Origin: Heligmosomoides polygyrus polygyrus
Lineage: Eukaryota > Nematoda > Chromadorea > Rhabditida > Heligmosomidae
Direction of reading: 5' to 3'
DNA: 64,000 bases
Assembly (NCBI GenBank): GCA_947396885.1
Contig: OX377206.1
Location: 18,595,114-18,659,113, forward strand
Positions 47,231 through 58,739 of the stretch are shown in pieces. How positions within the stretch are numbered: the first letter of the stretch is position 1; the number at the start of each line of letters is the position of its first letter. The notes below the pieces were generated by a model. It searched no databases. It was not told the origin of the DNA and saw nothing but the letters and a program-made list of their open reading frames with translations. The translations under genes were made by a program, and so were the position numbers.

Positions 47231-47368
47231 GCGGTCTGGCTTATGAAGGGGAGCCTAACACTGCAGCTGTTACAATTTATGGAAATTTTGCAAAGTATGT
47301 CACGTTGGAGGCGGCGGTGGAACCTGCGGCGATCGTTTATGCATGGGAGTACAATACTAACTGCTCCG
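47231..47368 (+). CDS. isolated exon-like stretch, unknown product
   Basis: A TTGAACAG acceptor, 46 codons without a stop and a GTAAGT donor frame a protein-like sequence with GLAYEGEPNTAAVTIYGNF and, later, VYAWEYNTNCSG. The frame is closed by TGA just upstream, so it must start at this acceptor. The composition (small, acidic and aromatic residues, no low complexity) is unlike the flanking repeats. No partner exon could be linked with confidence. Family not recognised. Confidence 0.35.
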
Positions 47369-47791
47369 GTAAGTCATTCGACTAATATGCCCTGATGACA
47401 GAGCGTGACAAAGAGAGAGAGAAAGGGAAAGAGAGGAGGAAAGAGAAGGAGAGAAAGAGAAAGAGAGAGAGAGAGAAGTACTAGAATTTTGTTCAAGCAT
47501 AACCGCTACTCAGCCACAAATTCTGTGGCAAAAGATACCTAAAGAGCTGTCGAACCTTGTTGTGAGCCCGTCTGCTCTCGTTAGTCGCACGCCTACGCAA
47601 TGCTCGGCTACTCATATGGCGCTCTTCATTTGATGCGACATAATTGCTCTGTCACACAACATAAGCAATTCACAGATTTGCTTTGAGAGCAGACAAGATG
47701 ACCCGAGGGCGAAGAGGTATTTTAGAAATTTTAGTTTCATTGTTTAAGCATAAAGATAGATTTTGGAAGCCTTTCATTATCACCGGGTGTC

Positions 47792-48647
47792 TACCATTTC
47801 CACGTCAAATTGAACACTCTTCACGTCAAATTGGACTCTATTCTAAACACCTGATGCTTCTCAAATCAAATTCAACGTCTTCAAATCGAAACGCGCTTCT
47901 TACAGCTTAAACCGCAAACCCTCCTAACGGATAGAATAATTTTTTGTTCAAGGAAAATTCGGTATAACTTTCTTTGATTTTTTTTCGCTCAGCTGCACGA
48001 TTTAATGTAATAATTTTATGAAGTGTAACAAGTGTTTCACTGTGTTATAATTTTATTTATTTTTATTTTCAGAGTAAAAATAATAATTAATAAATTGTTT
48101 TAAGGCCCAGCAATGCAGCAGAGATTATTCAGTGCATTTAAAGAAGAGATTGTGCTATGCACTGAATTAGCTCGTCGCGATTTTTATTCGATTGATTGTG
48201 TAAATGATGCTTACACGAGGCATCAAAGTAAGGATATTTGAGCACTTGAAAAATTTCTCGTTGCATCGTTCACAGGTGTGAATCTCCATGCAAGCAGAAG
48301 TTTCGCTATCGATCGAATAAAGATCACGACGTCTTAGAAAGAGGCATAGCGTAACCTAGCAATAAATAAAGGCCCCATTCTTGCTTCTTGAAACAAACTT
48401 CATACCATATTTTTTCCTTAAAAATGAGAACTTCATAAAATTTCAAACAACGTGTCCACTTATTGGGCCAATGTATTAAAACCTAAAAGAAAATCACGCT
48501 GAATTTTCCTTGAACCAAAAACTATTTCAGCTTTTTTGGAGAGCTTGTAGTTAACCCTGTACAAAGTTTATTTAAATTTCAAGATGTTCACTTTGATTTG
48601 AAAAAAGGTTTGTTTAGAAGCGTGTCCAATGTGACGTGAAAATGGTA
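47792..48647. mobile_element. 856-bp non-autonomous element with TACCATTT ends
   Basis: The left arm (47792 to about 48000) is inversely repeated at about 48440-48647. Termini read TACCATTTCCACGTCAAAT and TGACGTGAAAATGGTA, so a TA duplication may be included. The interior has conserved words (GATTGTGCTATGCACTGA, GTCGCGATTTTTATTCGA) shared with copies at 1-545, 1674-2795, 35240-35320 and 55661-56100. No transposase. Confidence 0.75.
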
Positions 48648-48925
48648 TATCTCATTGCAAGATTAGTAAAGAATAGAGAAAAGACTGGACTGTAATGCAT
48701 ATGCATGTAAATCCGACTGAGAATAGACAAAAATATTAAAAGAACCTTTAGAAAAGCAAAGACACCAAAAGCCAAGAAAAGGTAATGGTCAAGTCAATTT
48801 TTTCGTCAGAATTTCAAATTTCGAGATTTGCAACAAAAACACCGAAGAACACACCAGTTTTTGCAAGATGTGTGCAGAATTTTCTATTCTTAGGTAATTT
48901 TCATAATGTTGATGTATAGCTTGCA

Positions 48926-49290
48926 GTGGTCCACAACGCTGTGGGTCTATCAAAGGAGGTCATTCGCAATTTGTTGAGACACGAGGCACAGACGGTTCCT
49001 GGGAACATCGGTCGTGCAAAGCGAAGGCAGGTCGCTGTAAGGACAGCAGCGTTCCGATTGTTCAAAAGGCTTGATGAAAACGAAGGCAATTTGGCTGACC
49101 TACTGCGCTCCGGACGTCCACGCGAGAAGTCGATACAGACGCAGTCATTGGAACGATAGCCGAAGACCCGACGTTGACAACCCAGAAGCTGATCGACGAC
49201 TTTGATTGGGGCTATGCAACAAAAAGTCGAATATTGAAAACGAGAGGCGAGAAGTGGAGAAAGAGCCGCCGGACGCTAGTCGTCAGTCGT
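48926..49290 (+). pseudogene. Tc1/mariner-superfamily transposase N-terminal fragment
   Basis: One frame reads AAFRLFKRLDENEGNLADLL then RSGRPREKS. After a shift the adjacent frame reads DAVIGTIAEDPTLTTQKLID. This is the paired helix-turn-helix arrangement around an SGRP linker. No catalytic domain or terminal repeats were found nearby. Confidence 0.6.
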
Positions 49291-49525
49291 TAGTAGTCGT
49301 TGTCTTTATTCGCTATCATGAGTAGCAGTTGTAATTTGTACCATTGGGATCTTTACCTCAGCATTAGATAGGAATCCAGAATTTTAGACCACTCAAACCA
49401 GTTGTCGACGTCGCATTGTCATGACGAGCTGTTCGAATTTGAATTCGGTCTGGCCTACCCAATCGGCACATCAGTATTGAAATAGCGTTTTTAAGCTCTC
49501 AAGTTATAGCCGTTTTCCTAGACAC

Positions 49526-51015
49526 TAACAAGGAAAGGGTCTGAAGCGTATGTCTGAACGCGGGGAGCGAGTCATATCGGGAAAATCCTCACCCCTCACT
49601 TGGTTTGAAATTTTGTTTATTTTTTTGCCAATTCGCTAAACCCAAGGAGTAGAGGGTCACAATGGGATACGGCGCAGCACGCGTTTGGGGGTCTGGTACG
49701 CCCGCGGTGCTTCTACACCAGTGGTTCGAAGCGCAGGTGGGTAGATGGTTGACTCATGCGAGAGAGGTCAGGGGTTTGGCTCCTCTGCGTTGCTGCACTT
49801 TTGCATTTCAAGCGATTGGTAGAGATTTGGGGGATTCTCACGTCTATACAATTTTCAGACGTTTTCTGCGCATTGTTCCAGCAGTACGCTGTGGTATTCA
49901 ACATGGTGATAAATGTTCAGCACCAGTGATACACAGGTACGAAGTGCCTGTGTAGTGAATCGCGGTGTCTTCCTCCATGGTTAGGAGCAATTGAAGACGT
50001 ACTCTTCTCTCCGAAACAAGAGTTCCACCCGAAAACGTTATCATATACCCACTGATTGCTTGCCTCTCCATGTCCATCAGTTCATCTTGCGGATCCCAAT
50101 CTTCCTCTTCTTCTTACACCACTTCCAGCTGTTCGTCTTCGTCAACTGCAAGTTGACGTGCTTCGAAGTCCTTGAGTATGCTGGCCATCCGTTCGGTAAT
50201 TTCTTCCCTCTTTCTTCCCTCGAAGATTCCTTGTCTAAAGTTGGGCCACACTTCAGCGTGAGCAGGTGGATCACCACTCGACCGTCGGCGGACATTGTTG
50301 TTGTTAGGTTCTGGAAAACCTTCAGCAGACCTTTGATTTCCAGGTGACAGACAAACATGAGGGAAAGAGTGTATTAATGCCGTCTAGCTTAATTTACGGG
50401 ATCCTCACATCTCGCATCTCATTTGAACCACCTTCGACGTCACAGCGTGGCCTCCTTTGAAAATCCGAGCAGGATGGTTTTTCCAAGGCCTTTGGCCCAT
50501 GTACGGAAACAGACTATAAGGAGCCAGACTAGCCTTTATACGCTATGCGTAAGGTGCCCAGTGGTGCTTTATGCACTTTGTACCTGTGTATCACTGGTGT
50601 TGAACATTTATACATCACCATGTTAAATACCACAACGTACCGCTGGAAAAATGCGCAGAAAACGTCTGAAAATGGTATAGACGTCAGAATCCTCCAAATC
50701 TCTACCAATCAGTTGAAATGCAAAAGTGCAGCAACGCAGAGGGGCCAAACCCCTGACCTCTCTCGCATGACTCAACCCTCTATCCACCTGCATTCCGAGT
50801 CACTGGCTGCAGAAACATCGTGGGCGTACAATATCCCCGAACGCGTGCTGCGCCGTATCCCATTGTGACCCCCTACTCCTTGGGCTTAACGATTTGGCAA
50901 AAAATAAACACAATTTCAAACCCATTGAGGTATGAGGATTCTCCCTATGTGACTCGCTCCCCCCCCCCCCCCCCCTCCCCGTTCAGACATACGCTACAGA
51001 CCCTTCCCTTGTGAG
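49526..51015. mobile_element. 1.5-kb element with ~430-bp inverted repeats
   Basis: 49526-49940 is repeated in inverse at 50580-51015, from the terminus (AACAAGGAAAGGGTCTG / CAGACCCTTCCCTTGTG) to the inner edge (ACACAGGTAC / GTACCTGTGT). About 640 bp lie between, with no convincing ORF. Long inverted ends suit a foldback or Mutator-like element; no target duplication could be fixed. The right arm has a run of C at about 50969-50985 where the left arm has none. Confidence 0.75.
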
Positions 51016-51360
51016 GCATCTATATGCCGCCTGTGCGGAACGGCACCGTTCGTTTCGTCAGGATCGAGCAAAATTCGCGAAAAAGGATGGAAATCCTAGT
51101 GAAGTAGAGTCAGACCCACTCATGCAATATGCGTGAGCTGTGTGCGTTGAGCAACGAGGAATTCCTGTAAAAATTGGACGAGATTTCAGAATGAAAGTCA
51201 GGCTCATCTTATTTTTCTGTCCTTTTCTATTTGTTTCTTGTAAACATCGTTCAAGTCCTAATACTAATTGCTGTATAATGTGCATGCTTAATCAGAACGT
51301 GTGAAAATCCTCAAAATTTCTGTGAATCCTATTTTTCAAAGCGTATTGTTGTTTTTACAG

Positions 51361-51471
51361 CAGCTCACTGTTGACAAGGACCCTAGCAGTATTCTTTGCT
51401 ATCTTGCTGTATGGATAGCTTACGTGATATTAGAGAGGTACGAAGAGAGTGGTTTACGGTTAGTGACCTAA
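51361..51471 (+). CDS. possible terminal exon with a membrane segment
   Basis: Following a GTTTTTACAG acceptor are 36 codons and a TAA. They include SILCYLAVWIAYVILERYEE, a likely transmembrane helix with a charged flank. A second frame directly after it (SKEMTQIHQTLTPYLALVQP and on to a TGA) also looks protein-like, which suggests either a frameshifted relic or a very short intron. No upstream exon was found. Confidence 0.25.
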   Translation, partial: QLTVDKDPSSILCYLAVWIAYVILERYEESGLRLVT

Positions 51472-51984
51472 AACTCCAAGGAAATGACTCAGATTCATCA
51501 GACCCTAACTCCATATTTAGCACTTGTACAACCCGAATTGCAACAGATGAAGTGCTACTTGCAAACTCAAACCTGATTTACTCAGATAATATGCACAAGA
51601 TGAAGCTGCCAAGTCGCAACTGTGGAGGACGCCACTACAGCGAATATTCAATTTTTGGATATTGGATCAAGCCGTCTTCGCTCTGTTACGTCCACATTCG
51701 TCATCTCATAACGCCGTTAATAAAGATTGTTGTGGCGGCGACCGATGAAGAACCGGGAACCACAACTGCATGAGGAGAAACGCCGTCACCATATTGAAGG
51801 TTTGAAGATTGCGTTCATCTATGAACAGAAACGAAGCGCCCCACACACTAAGAAGAAGAAACGATAAAGCTCAACTCTAGTTAATCGGATGAAGACACGT
51901 TGGGCATTCAAACATTACATGCGAAGGCAAAGCGAACGCACATTTGACTTGCACAATAAAGGGTAAAAATTGATAAAGGTCGAG

Positions 51985-52255
51985 GTTAGTCCATCCTTCT
52001 GCAGAATGCCTCACGCGTTCTACTTCTAAAGGACCTCGTGGAAGCAATTTGAAAGCGTATTCGGCCGATACAATTATTTGCGGTGCCTAGCCTTAGAGAA
52101 GTTAGTGTTTTATCCTTCTTATAGAGGTATGCTACTAATTCACCGACCTTGGAAGGATGAAGGGCTTAGTTGACGTGAGCGGAAAAGCCGAACCAAGAAC
52201 CTGGAATCGTATAAACGCGAAAGCTGGCCTCTCCTCCGACTGCCCTACCACGCGA
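51985..52255 (-). repeat. SINE family 1, diverged
   Basis: GCCTCACGCGTTCTACTTCT, TTTGCGGTGCCTAGCC and CTCCTCCGACTGCCCTACCA. Confidence 0.68.
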
Positions 52256-52502
52256 CTGCACAATCTCTTGCTAGAGAGAAACTGTACGTTTACACAAATT
52301 GTCCCACTATGCACCTTAAGTATATGTAGAGTTTTTAAGCCACATACTCTTTTCACACAAATATCACCACTATATAATTGAGTTAGCGGTCGATGACGTT
52401 TGAGTGATCTAACCTAAGTGAGATACTCCACATCATCTACAGCGCGGGCAAAATTTGCTATTGAACGTGGGATGTTACTGCAAGCCCTTTACTGCTTAAC
52501 AT

Positions 52503-53650
52503 AGCAGCACATATGCGCGTTTCTGAGCGTCCAGATTCAGAAGCCGACTTTGTGCCATTAGCATGAGAAGACCACTAAAGTGGTAGGAGTAGAAGGGAGA
52601 CTTAGAGGGTGGAGAATCGACAGCGATCAGGAGGGAGCAACCTGGAGAAGACATCCGGATGGGGGGGGGGGGGGGGGTCGATAGGGGGAACAATGAAGCA
52701 AGCCAGGAGGTGGCACCAAGAAGGGTTTAAGCAATAATAAGGGACCAGTAGGGAGTTACCAATCAGGGGGGGGGGGGGGACAGTAAGGAGGATCAGCAAA
52801 GGGATCCATTACCAGTAAGGGAGACCGGATTTAGAAGATGTGACACCAATGTCGCGCAATGGTCGTTCGCTCGCCGTCGTCGTGTCGTGAGCGTGGGAGG
52901 GCTACTTAATTGGGATAGAGTAGTAAGGAGGATGCCGAGGGGGGTGGGGGGGGGGAGGAATTTACCTGGAAGAAGGGATCTGGAGGCGGGACCAGGACGG
53001 GGAACCAGTAAAAAGGGAGCCATAAGGGAATTCATACGGTCTTGATGCATTTTTTTGCGCATTTTCCAGCTATATGCGCTTCGCCGCTCGAAGGGGGCAG
53101 AACCCAGCCGCGGAGAACAAGGAATCTGCCATATTCATAGCTTCTTCATGCTCGACACAGCGGCGACTGCGCGCGCTTCTGAGCTTCTGGATTCAGAAAA
53201 CAGGTCTTCTGAGCTTCTGTATCCAGAAGACGAACCCTCTACGTCGCGCAACAAGCGTTCTGATTCAGAATACGTGTCACCGACGTCTGCCGTGAGCATG
53301 AGAGGACCACTAAGGAGGTGGTGGAGAAGGGCAGTAAGGGGACCTCTAGGGTGGACAGGAGAGCGACCAGGAAGGGAAGGAACAACCTGGAGGAGGGGCC
53401 AGGACGGGAAAACCAGGAAGAAAAGGCCAGTAGGGGATCAATAATGGAGACGAAGAAGTGGGCCAGGAGTTGAGACCAGGGAGGTGGAGGACTAAAGAGG
53501 GGAGGAAAGACCAGTAAAGGCGGGCCAGCAATTAGACCCAGTAAGAAGAAATGTGTGAGGGGAAACCTGGCTTCGGAAGACATGTCAACGATATCTGGAA
53601 ACGCTAGCTCTTGAGCATGAGAACGGTTGCGGAGGAGCAACCTGAGAGAC
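52503..53650. repeat. purine-rich degenerate repeat region with G-runs
   Basis: Two related segments (about 52503-52620 and 53160-53340) share GCTTCTGAGC..CCAGATTCAGAA-type words, then GCATGAGA(A/G)GACCACTAA. They are embedded in GGACCAGTAAGG/GGAGGAGCAACC degenerate repeats and three runs of 9-16 G. One + frame (53055-53444) reads YPEDEPSTSRNKRSDSEYV, an acidic/serine linker seen in some transposases, but no domain follows. Confidence 0.55.
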
Positions 53651-54253
53651 AGAAGCACTGCGCAGCGCAGACCAATGACGTTAATGCTCGGTCCAAAGAG
53701 AATGTCTATGATTAACGTACGGAAGTGGTGAACGGCTTGATGCCGATAAAGTGACAGGTCCTAGGTGTTAGCGAATTTTGTGTTTTACAAAATCTACTTT
53801 CCATAGGTCAGTGATGCTACAAAGTCGCGCGAAGCGCGCAAGTGCAAGACACGCCGTTAGGCGTGACGGAGCACTTGTTAAATATATAACTGCATAACAG
53901 TTAGCCCAATGGTACGCATCATGTGTTCTGCTATAGCGGTTTATACCCGTTTATACTTCGACGCCACGCATTGTGGCCACCAGGGGTGCACATTTAACGG
54001 TTAACGATTTAACGGTTTTAACGAATTAACGGCATTTTTCGTTAAAATCTGGCTTAACGACTTAACGGAAATTTTTAGAAATTTAACGGCATTTTTTTCT
54101 CAGCGAGTTTATCGCTTTTGCCCTTAGTCTTCGCTAACGTTGCACGTCTCATCCTCCCTATTAGGACTGTTCCTAAAAAACTATTGAAATCAGCAAGAAT
54201 ATTTTAATGTTTTCATGAATGCTTTGAATTTTAAAAAATTAAATGCATTTCGG

Positions 54254-54515
54254 GGGCGCGTGTAGCACAGTTTGAGGAGATGCCGGCTGTCGCATGCTCC
54301 GATACCAGGTTCCTGGTTCGGATTTCCCGCCCAGGCCAACCAAGCCTACTATTCTTCCGGGGTGAATTGGTACAAGACTTGTCTCTTGTTCATCGGTTGG
54401 TCACCGCAAGTCATTGTACGCCCAAATACCCATTCAACCCGCCTCCACATCCCGTAGAAGTAGAGTACGTGGCGGGGATAGTGATTGAGTAATGCCCCCC
54501 TTTATCCTTCTAACC
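54254..54515 (+). repeat. SINE family 1, nested in the hAT-like element
   Basis: GGGGGCGCGTGTAGCACAGT head and GGTTCCTGGTTCGGATTTCC B-box region are intact. Small deletions lie around GGGGTGAATTGG. Confidence 0.83.
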
Positions 54516-54768
54516 GTTGATGCATTTTGGACCTAGAAGTTTCTTCGCCGAACTCACAAGCACGCCAACGAATCCACAATGGGGCTGGTCTAACCTCCTC
54601 GTAAGATATGTCTATCCTCACCTGGCGTTGCTTATCACAGAATAATTTTGCCCGCCACCTGGAACAGTCCTGACGGAAAGAATGCTTTCGCTCGCTGGAC
54701 ATATTTTAAACGATTTAAGAAAACGCTATTAACAAAAATTAGGAAAGCTACTTTTTCTAAACGTTAAC

Positions 54769-54905
54769 ACGTTGACGACGTAGCACACCTTCTCGGCAAT
54801 GTAGGACCGTGTGACACGATGTCGTGTCACGATCTCGACGTTGCAAAAAAATGGATTGGTCCCACACACCGGGCACTCGAAAATCGTGCGTTCGACAACG
54901 TTCTC
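54769..54905. mobile_element. short piggyBac-like MITE of the same family
   Basis: TTAACACGTTGACGACG starts it. The right part, read inverted, gives CGCACGATTTTCGAGTG and GGGACCAATCC, the left-end words of the element at 23968. Its right terminus is diverged. It lies inside the hAT-like element. Confidence 0.5.
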
Positions 54906-55654
54906 ACATTCCACTGATAGGCTTTTAATTGTATCTTTATTAAATCATTTCGTGTAATTAATGGGGGGATGCCGGCATCGAGATTGTATATGTTCATAGA
55001 ACATTCACTCGAAACGGTTTCGCAAAAAACTAAGAAAGGGGAACTCCGGGTTTTGCCTGATCGCATATTTTAAGATGCTTTGTCAGTGATCATCCTGAAT
55101 GATAATTCCATACCTCTCTTATTCTACACCCTGTAGGTAATTTGATACTGAAGGCTTGTTTATTTTTATGCGCTTGATGATGATGAACTGTTATTTTATA
55201 TTGCAAAGTTACACTCCATTCCTTGCACTTCAGCTGTTGACCTCTTGAATTGAAACGTATAAAGTTTTTCCTTGGCTTTTTCCCTTAAAAGAAGGGTTTG
55301 CATCTAAATGTTCTTTTTAACGAAATTTAACGATTTACCGGAAATTTAACGAAAATTTTCCGTTAAAAAATTTCGTTAAAAAAATTTAACGAATAGAATT
55401 TTTTGTGCACCCCTGGTGGCCACATTGATCGGGCGACGCGATCGATCCATTTGGCCACTTTACGTGCCGTTGCGTCACTCGGCGTCCGAAGGTTGAACGG
55501 GGTCTAACCCACAACGGTGCCTTCGAGAGAGAGAGAGAGAGTCGGTTGTTATTCTGATCATCAAACTTTCCTAGAGACCTCCCAAGTCCATGTAGCTCTC
55601 AACCATGTTCACTGATTTACAAAGTTTCCAGCTGCTCCAGATGTCGCGTAATCT

Positions 55655-56100
55655 ATACCATTTTCAAATCCCACTGAACAGTCTTCAATGCGAGTCTGGT
55701 TTTAAAACCATCTTGGACATCTTGCAAATCGAAGCTAGCGCCTCCCAAATAAAACAGGCAATGTAAAATTCTTTTGCGGGTTTTGATCGCAACGAATCAT
55801 CGTTATAGCAAAAAAGCTATAAAAAGGCTGAGTTAATCTTTTGTCTAAGAAAAATTTGGTGTGAACTTCTTTAAAACGTTTTATTCACGTGTTCTAAAAA
55901 GTGAACACCCTGCTTGAAATCTTATGAGAGTTTTATTTTTTTAAAGAAAAAATAATGGTCTTGGTTTTAAAATGCATGAGTATACCTACTTTTTAATGCA
56001 TTAAAAGAAGGGACGCCATCATGCACTTGCCTAGCTCGTCGCTGTTTTCCGAGAACTTGAAACATCGAGGTGGAGGCATGGGTGTTTCATACAATTAATG
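55655..56100. mobile_element. TACCATTT-family partial copy
   Basis: TATACCATTTTCAAATCCCA at about 55659 is the left terminus. Interior words (CATCATGCACTTGCCTAGCT, GTCGCTGTTTTCC) follow near 56015. The right arm is missing. Confidence 0.45.
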
Positions 56101-56174
56101 CTTTAGTGCCGTTGACGACACTTCACATAGCTTCACACAAACAGAATCTTTGCAGCAAAATTCGGCGACTACGC

Positions 56175-56315
56175 TAAAGGCCCCCACAGAGGCAACGCCG
56201 CTCACCGCTATGGTTAAGGATAGGGCAGGGACGCCGCCGGCGGCGAGCTCTGCGTCTCTGCCCTATAGTTAAGCATAGGGCTGCGGCGCTGCCGCAGAAC
56301 TCTGTGGGGGCCTTA
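56175..56315. mobile_element. GC-rich foldback MITE A
   Basis: TAAAGGCCCCCACAGAG and its inverse CTCTGTGGGGGCCTTA form the ends. A second inner inverted pair (GGATAGGGCAG / CTGCCCTAT) almost closes it into one hairpin. Confidence 0.7.
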
Positions 56316-56457
56316 AGGCCTGTGTAATACTCCCGCGGATGAAGGGTGCACCGCGGACGGCGGGCGTGGCGGGACGCGGCGATTGGCCAGGTGAGGGATC
56401 TTGGCGCGATTCCCGCCGTTCCGCGGGTGCTCCCGCGATAGTATAACTCAGGCCTAA
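56313..56457. mobile_element. GC-rich foldback MITE B, abutting A
   Basis: TTAAGGCCTGTGTAATAC and the inverse GTATAACTCAGGCCTAA bound 145 bp with GCGGGTGC-type inner stems. It shares the junction TTA with MITE A, so one inserted at the very end of the other, or both come from a composite. Confidence 0.65.
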
Positions 56458-57065
56458 GACGCATTGCCAGTTGCGTTGAACCGTGTAATAACTGTCGTGT
56501 AATAACCGTGTAATAACTGTTATGTGGCACATCTCTAGTGCTCACAATTGCCCAGTTTGTAGTATTTGTACTCTACGTAGGCACTGAAGCTGTTTTATTC
56601 CACACGTTGAAATCTCCACTTTATCACGGGGGTCGAGCGTTCTATCCCCTCATCCCCCTGGCCCGCCCACCCCCAACCCCCTGCAATTGCTCGAGAGTCT
56701 AGTGGCTGCCTTACGAGATAGTGGAGACGCAGACATTTGCCACGCCTCTGTTTAAAGGGCGGGGGATAGAACGCCACTCCGCCCTTTATCACAACGTGCC
56801 TCGCAAAAAACAGTCCCCTCCCGTTATAATGCGGTTGAAGGAACCAGCGACAATTTGTGTTCTAACCGGAGCTGACTTTTTTTACATTCTATGTATGTTG
56901 CAGAGACCTACCTAGAAGATGCAATGGCTATGTAGCAATAAAATATGTAACCATGGACAGAATGTGAAGGCCTAGAACACCTATAGACTATTGATCCGTC
57001 CTTGTCTCCAGAGATACTCTTTGTGATAAGCACAAGTTAGGGAAATATGTGGCTGTGGTGGGATA

Positions 57066-58337
57066 TTAGGTTGTTCGGAAAGTTCACAGCGTTTTGCGTT
57101 ACAATTTTTCATTCGTCTATTATTAAGCAGAAATTCAACTTGCATTGCGCATTAAGGCTATTTTCTGTGCAGAACTTTTCGCTCTATCTGACTAAACAAT
57201 TTACGTCTCAACGTTGTTTTATATTTTTGCTCTTGACGGGCTTATTGAAGTATGTCGAAGGAGCAGTTCCGACGATATTTTATTTTAACTTCAAATTGGG
57301 ACGATCCGCAGCCGAGACAGCCCGACAAGTCAATCAAATCTGGGAGCCTAGTACTGTTGGAGAAGGCACTATGCGCCAGTGGTTCAGTAAATTTCGGACT
57401 GGAGATTTCAGCCTCGAATATGACTTCCGTAGCGGTCGACCTAGAGCAATCCTGGACGACGAGTTGAAGGAATTGGTGGAGGCTGAGCGATCCGAAACAG
57501 ATAGCGGAAAAGCTAGACGTCAGCAAAACTGCTGTTGCGGGCACTTCGAAACGGCTTGGGAAGGTGGAAAAGCTCGAAAAGTGGGTGCCCTACGAGTTGA
57601 GTGAGCGGCAAAAGTTGACATGTTTCGAGATTTGTTCTTCTCTACCTTTACGCAACAAAACTGACCCGTTTTTTGGATCGAATCATCACTTGTGATAAAA
57701 ATTGGATTCTGCATGATAACAGGAGACGTTCCGGACAGTGGTTGAACACCGACGAACCCCTTATGCATCTTCCAAGGAAGGTAATGCATCCACTAAAAAA
57801 GGTAATGGTCACTGTGTGGTGGTCCGCGGCTGGTGTGATCCATTAAACTTTTTGGCCCCAGGCCAAACGATCAAACCAGAGTCCTACTGTAAGGAAATCG
57901 ACGACAGGCACCGGAAATTGCGTCAACCTCAGCCAGCATTAGTCAACGGAAGAGGCCCGATTCCTCGCACGATAACGCTCGCCCACACGTTTCACAAATC
58001 ACTAATCGAAAATTGAACAAATTCATGGTTGAAGTTCTGCCTCACCCACCATATTCTCCAGACCTCTAACCAACCGACTGCCACCTTTTCAAACACTTTC
58101 AGAACATTCTCGTGAGTAAAGCTTTCACCAATCAGGACGAAGCCAAACAGCTTTCGTGAATTTTGTCGAGTCTCGACGACCTTTTTTTGCTGATGGAATA
58201 AGTTGACTGGTGTCCCGTTGGCAAAAGTGTGCTGATTCGAACGGCGCTTATTTCGACTTAATCCGATAAGAACTGAAAAAGTTATGGTAGTTCAAGGTGG
58301 AGCACTCAAAACGCCGAGAACTTTCCCGACAACCTAA
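57066..58337 (+). mobile_element. mariner element, 1272 bp, frameshifted
   Basis: TTAGGTTGTTCGGAAAGTTC and the inverse GAACTTTCCCGACAACCTAA lie between TA at 57064 and 58338. The + strand frame has YFNFKLGRSAAETARQVNQI and SGRPRAILDDELKELVEA, then shifts. Later pieces are TCDKNWI (E to K beside the first Asp), SHDNARPHVSQ and PPYSPDL followed by a stop codon. Confidence 0.9.
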
Positions 58338-58584
58338 TATAACCATCGGCAGAGGAACGTTAGACGTGGTCGGCCGAAAAAATGAGCAAACTGAAGTTGC
58401 AGGATGATTCGCAGGTGATCGGAGCTTGAGTCACGTGGGACTCGTGCACGAATTTTCTTGTTTCAGGATAGGATGTTAGCACATCACCAACTCTAGTCAT
58501 ATGCTACGTTCGCGTTATTCTATCTCTTATCAGCATTCACCCGCGTTATCGGGATATTGCATGTAGACAATGAGCGCTTTTATG

Positions 58585-58730
58585 TGGTGTAAAGGAGTAG
58601 CATTCTGTCCAGAAAACCGATGTTGGGGGTTCTAGTCCGCCGAGAGCAGAATTTTTGATCACAGCAAAACATCCTGTACCAGCGTGTAGCCTCTACACCA
58701 GCCGCCTTGGGTTTCAAGCAAATATGTAAG
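58585..58730 (+). repeat. tRNA-like repeat (family 2), copy 3
   Basis: GGTGTAAAGGAGTAGCATTC, then GGGGGTTCTAGTCCGCC, a perfect B box (GGTTCTAGTCC). After it come TTTTTGATCACAGCAAAACA and CTCTACACCAGCCGCC, as in copy 1. Confidence 0.62.
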
Positions 58731-58739
58731 ACCTTGCTC

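Larger units (their letters stand above)
53981..55414. mobile_element. non-autonomous hAT-like element, 1434 bp
   Basis: Terminal CAGGGGTGCACA and its exact inverse TGTGCACCCCTG are flanked by the 8-bp duplication GTGGCCAC (53973-53980, 55415-55422). Many copies of TTAACG and its inverse crowd the first and last ~100 bp, as subterminal transposase sites do in hAT elements. No transposase is seen. It contains a SINE (54254-54515) and a piggyBac-like MITE (54769-54905). Confidence 0.88.
53930..55510. repeat. older repeat interrupted by the hAT-like element
   Basis: The flanks ACTTCGACGCCACGCATTG (left) and ATTGATCGGGCGACGCGATC (right) join to a sequence found uninterrupted at about 28625-28720. 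The outer parts (CGACGCC.. and TGCGTCACTCGGCGTCC) look inverted, so this was probably itself a MITE. Confidence 0.6.

Noticed and set aside
53055..53444. Acidic/serine-rich 129-codon frame as a gene
   Set aside because: It lies in a degenerate purine-rich repeat region and no domain follows.
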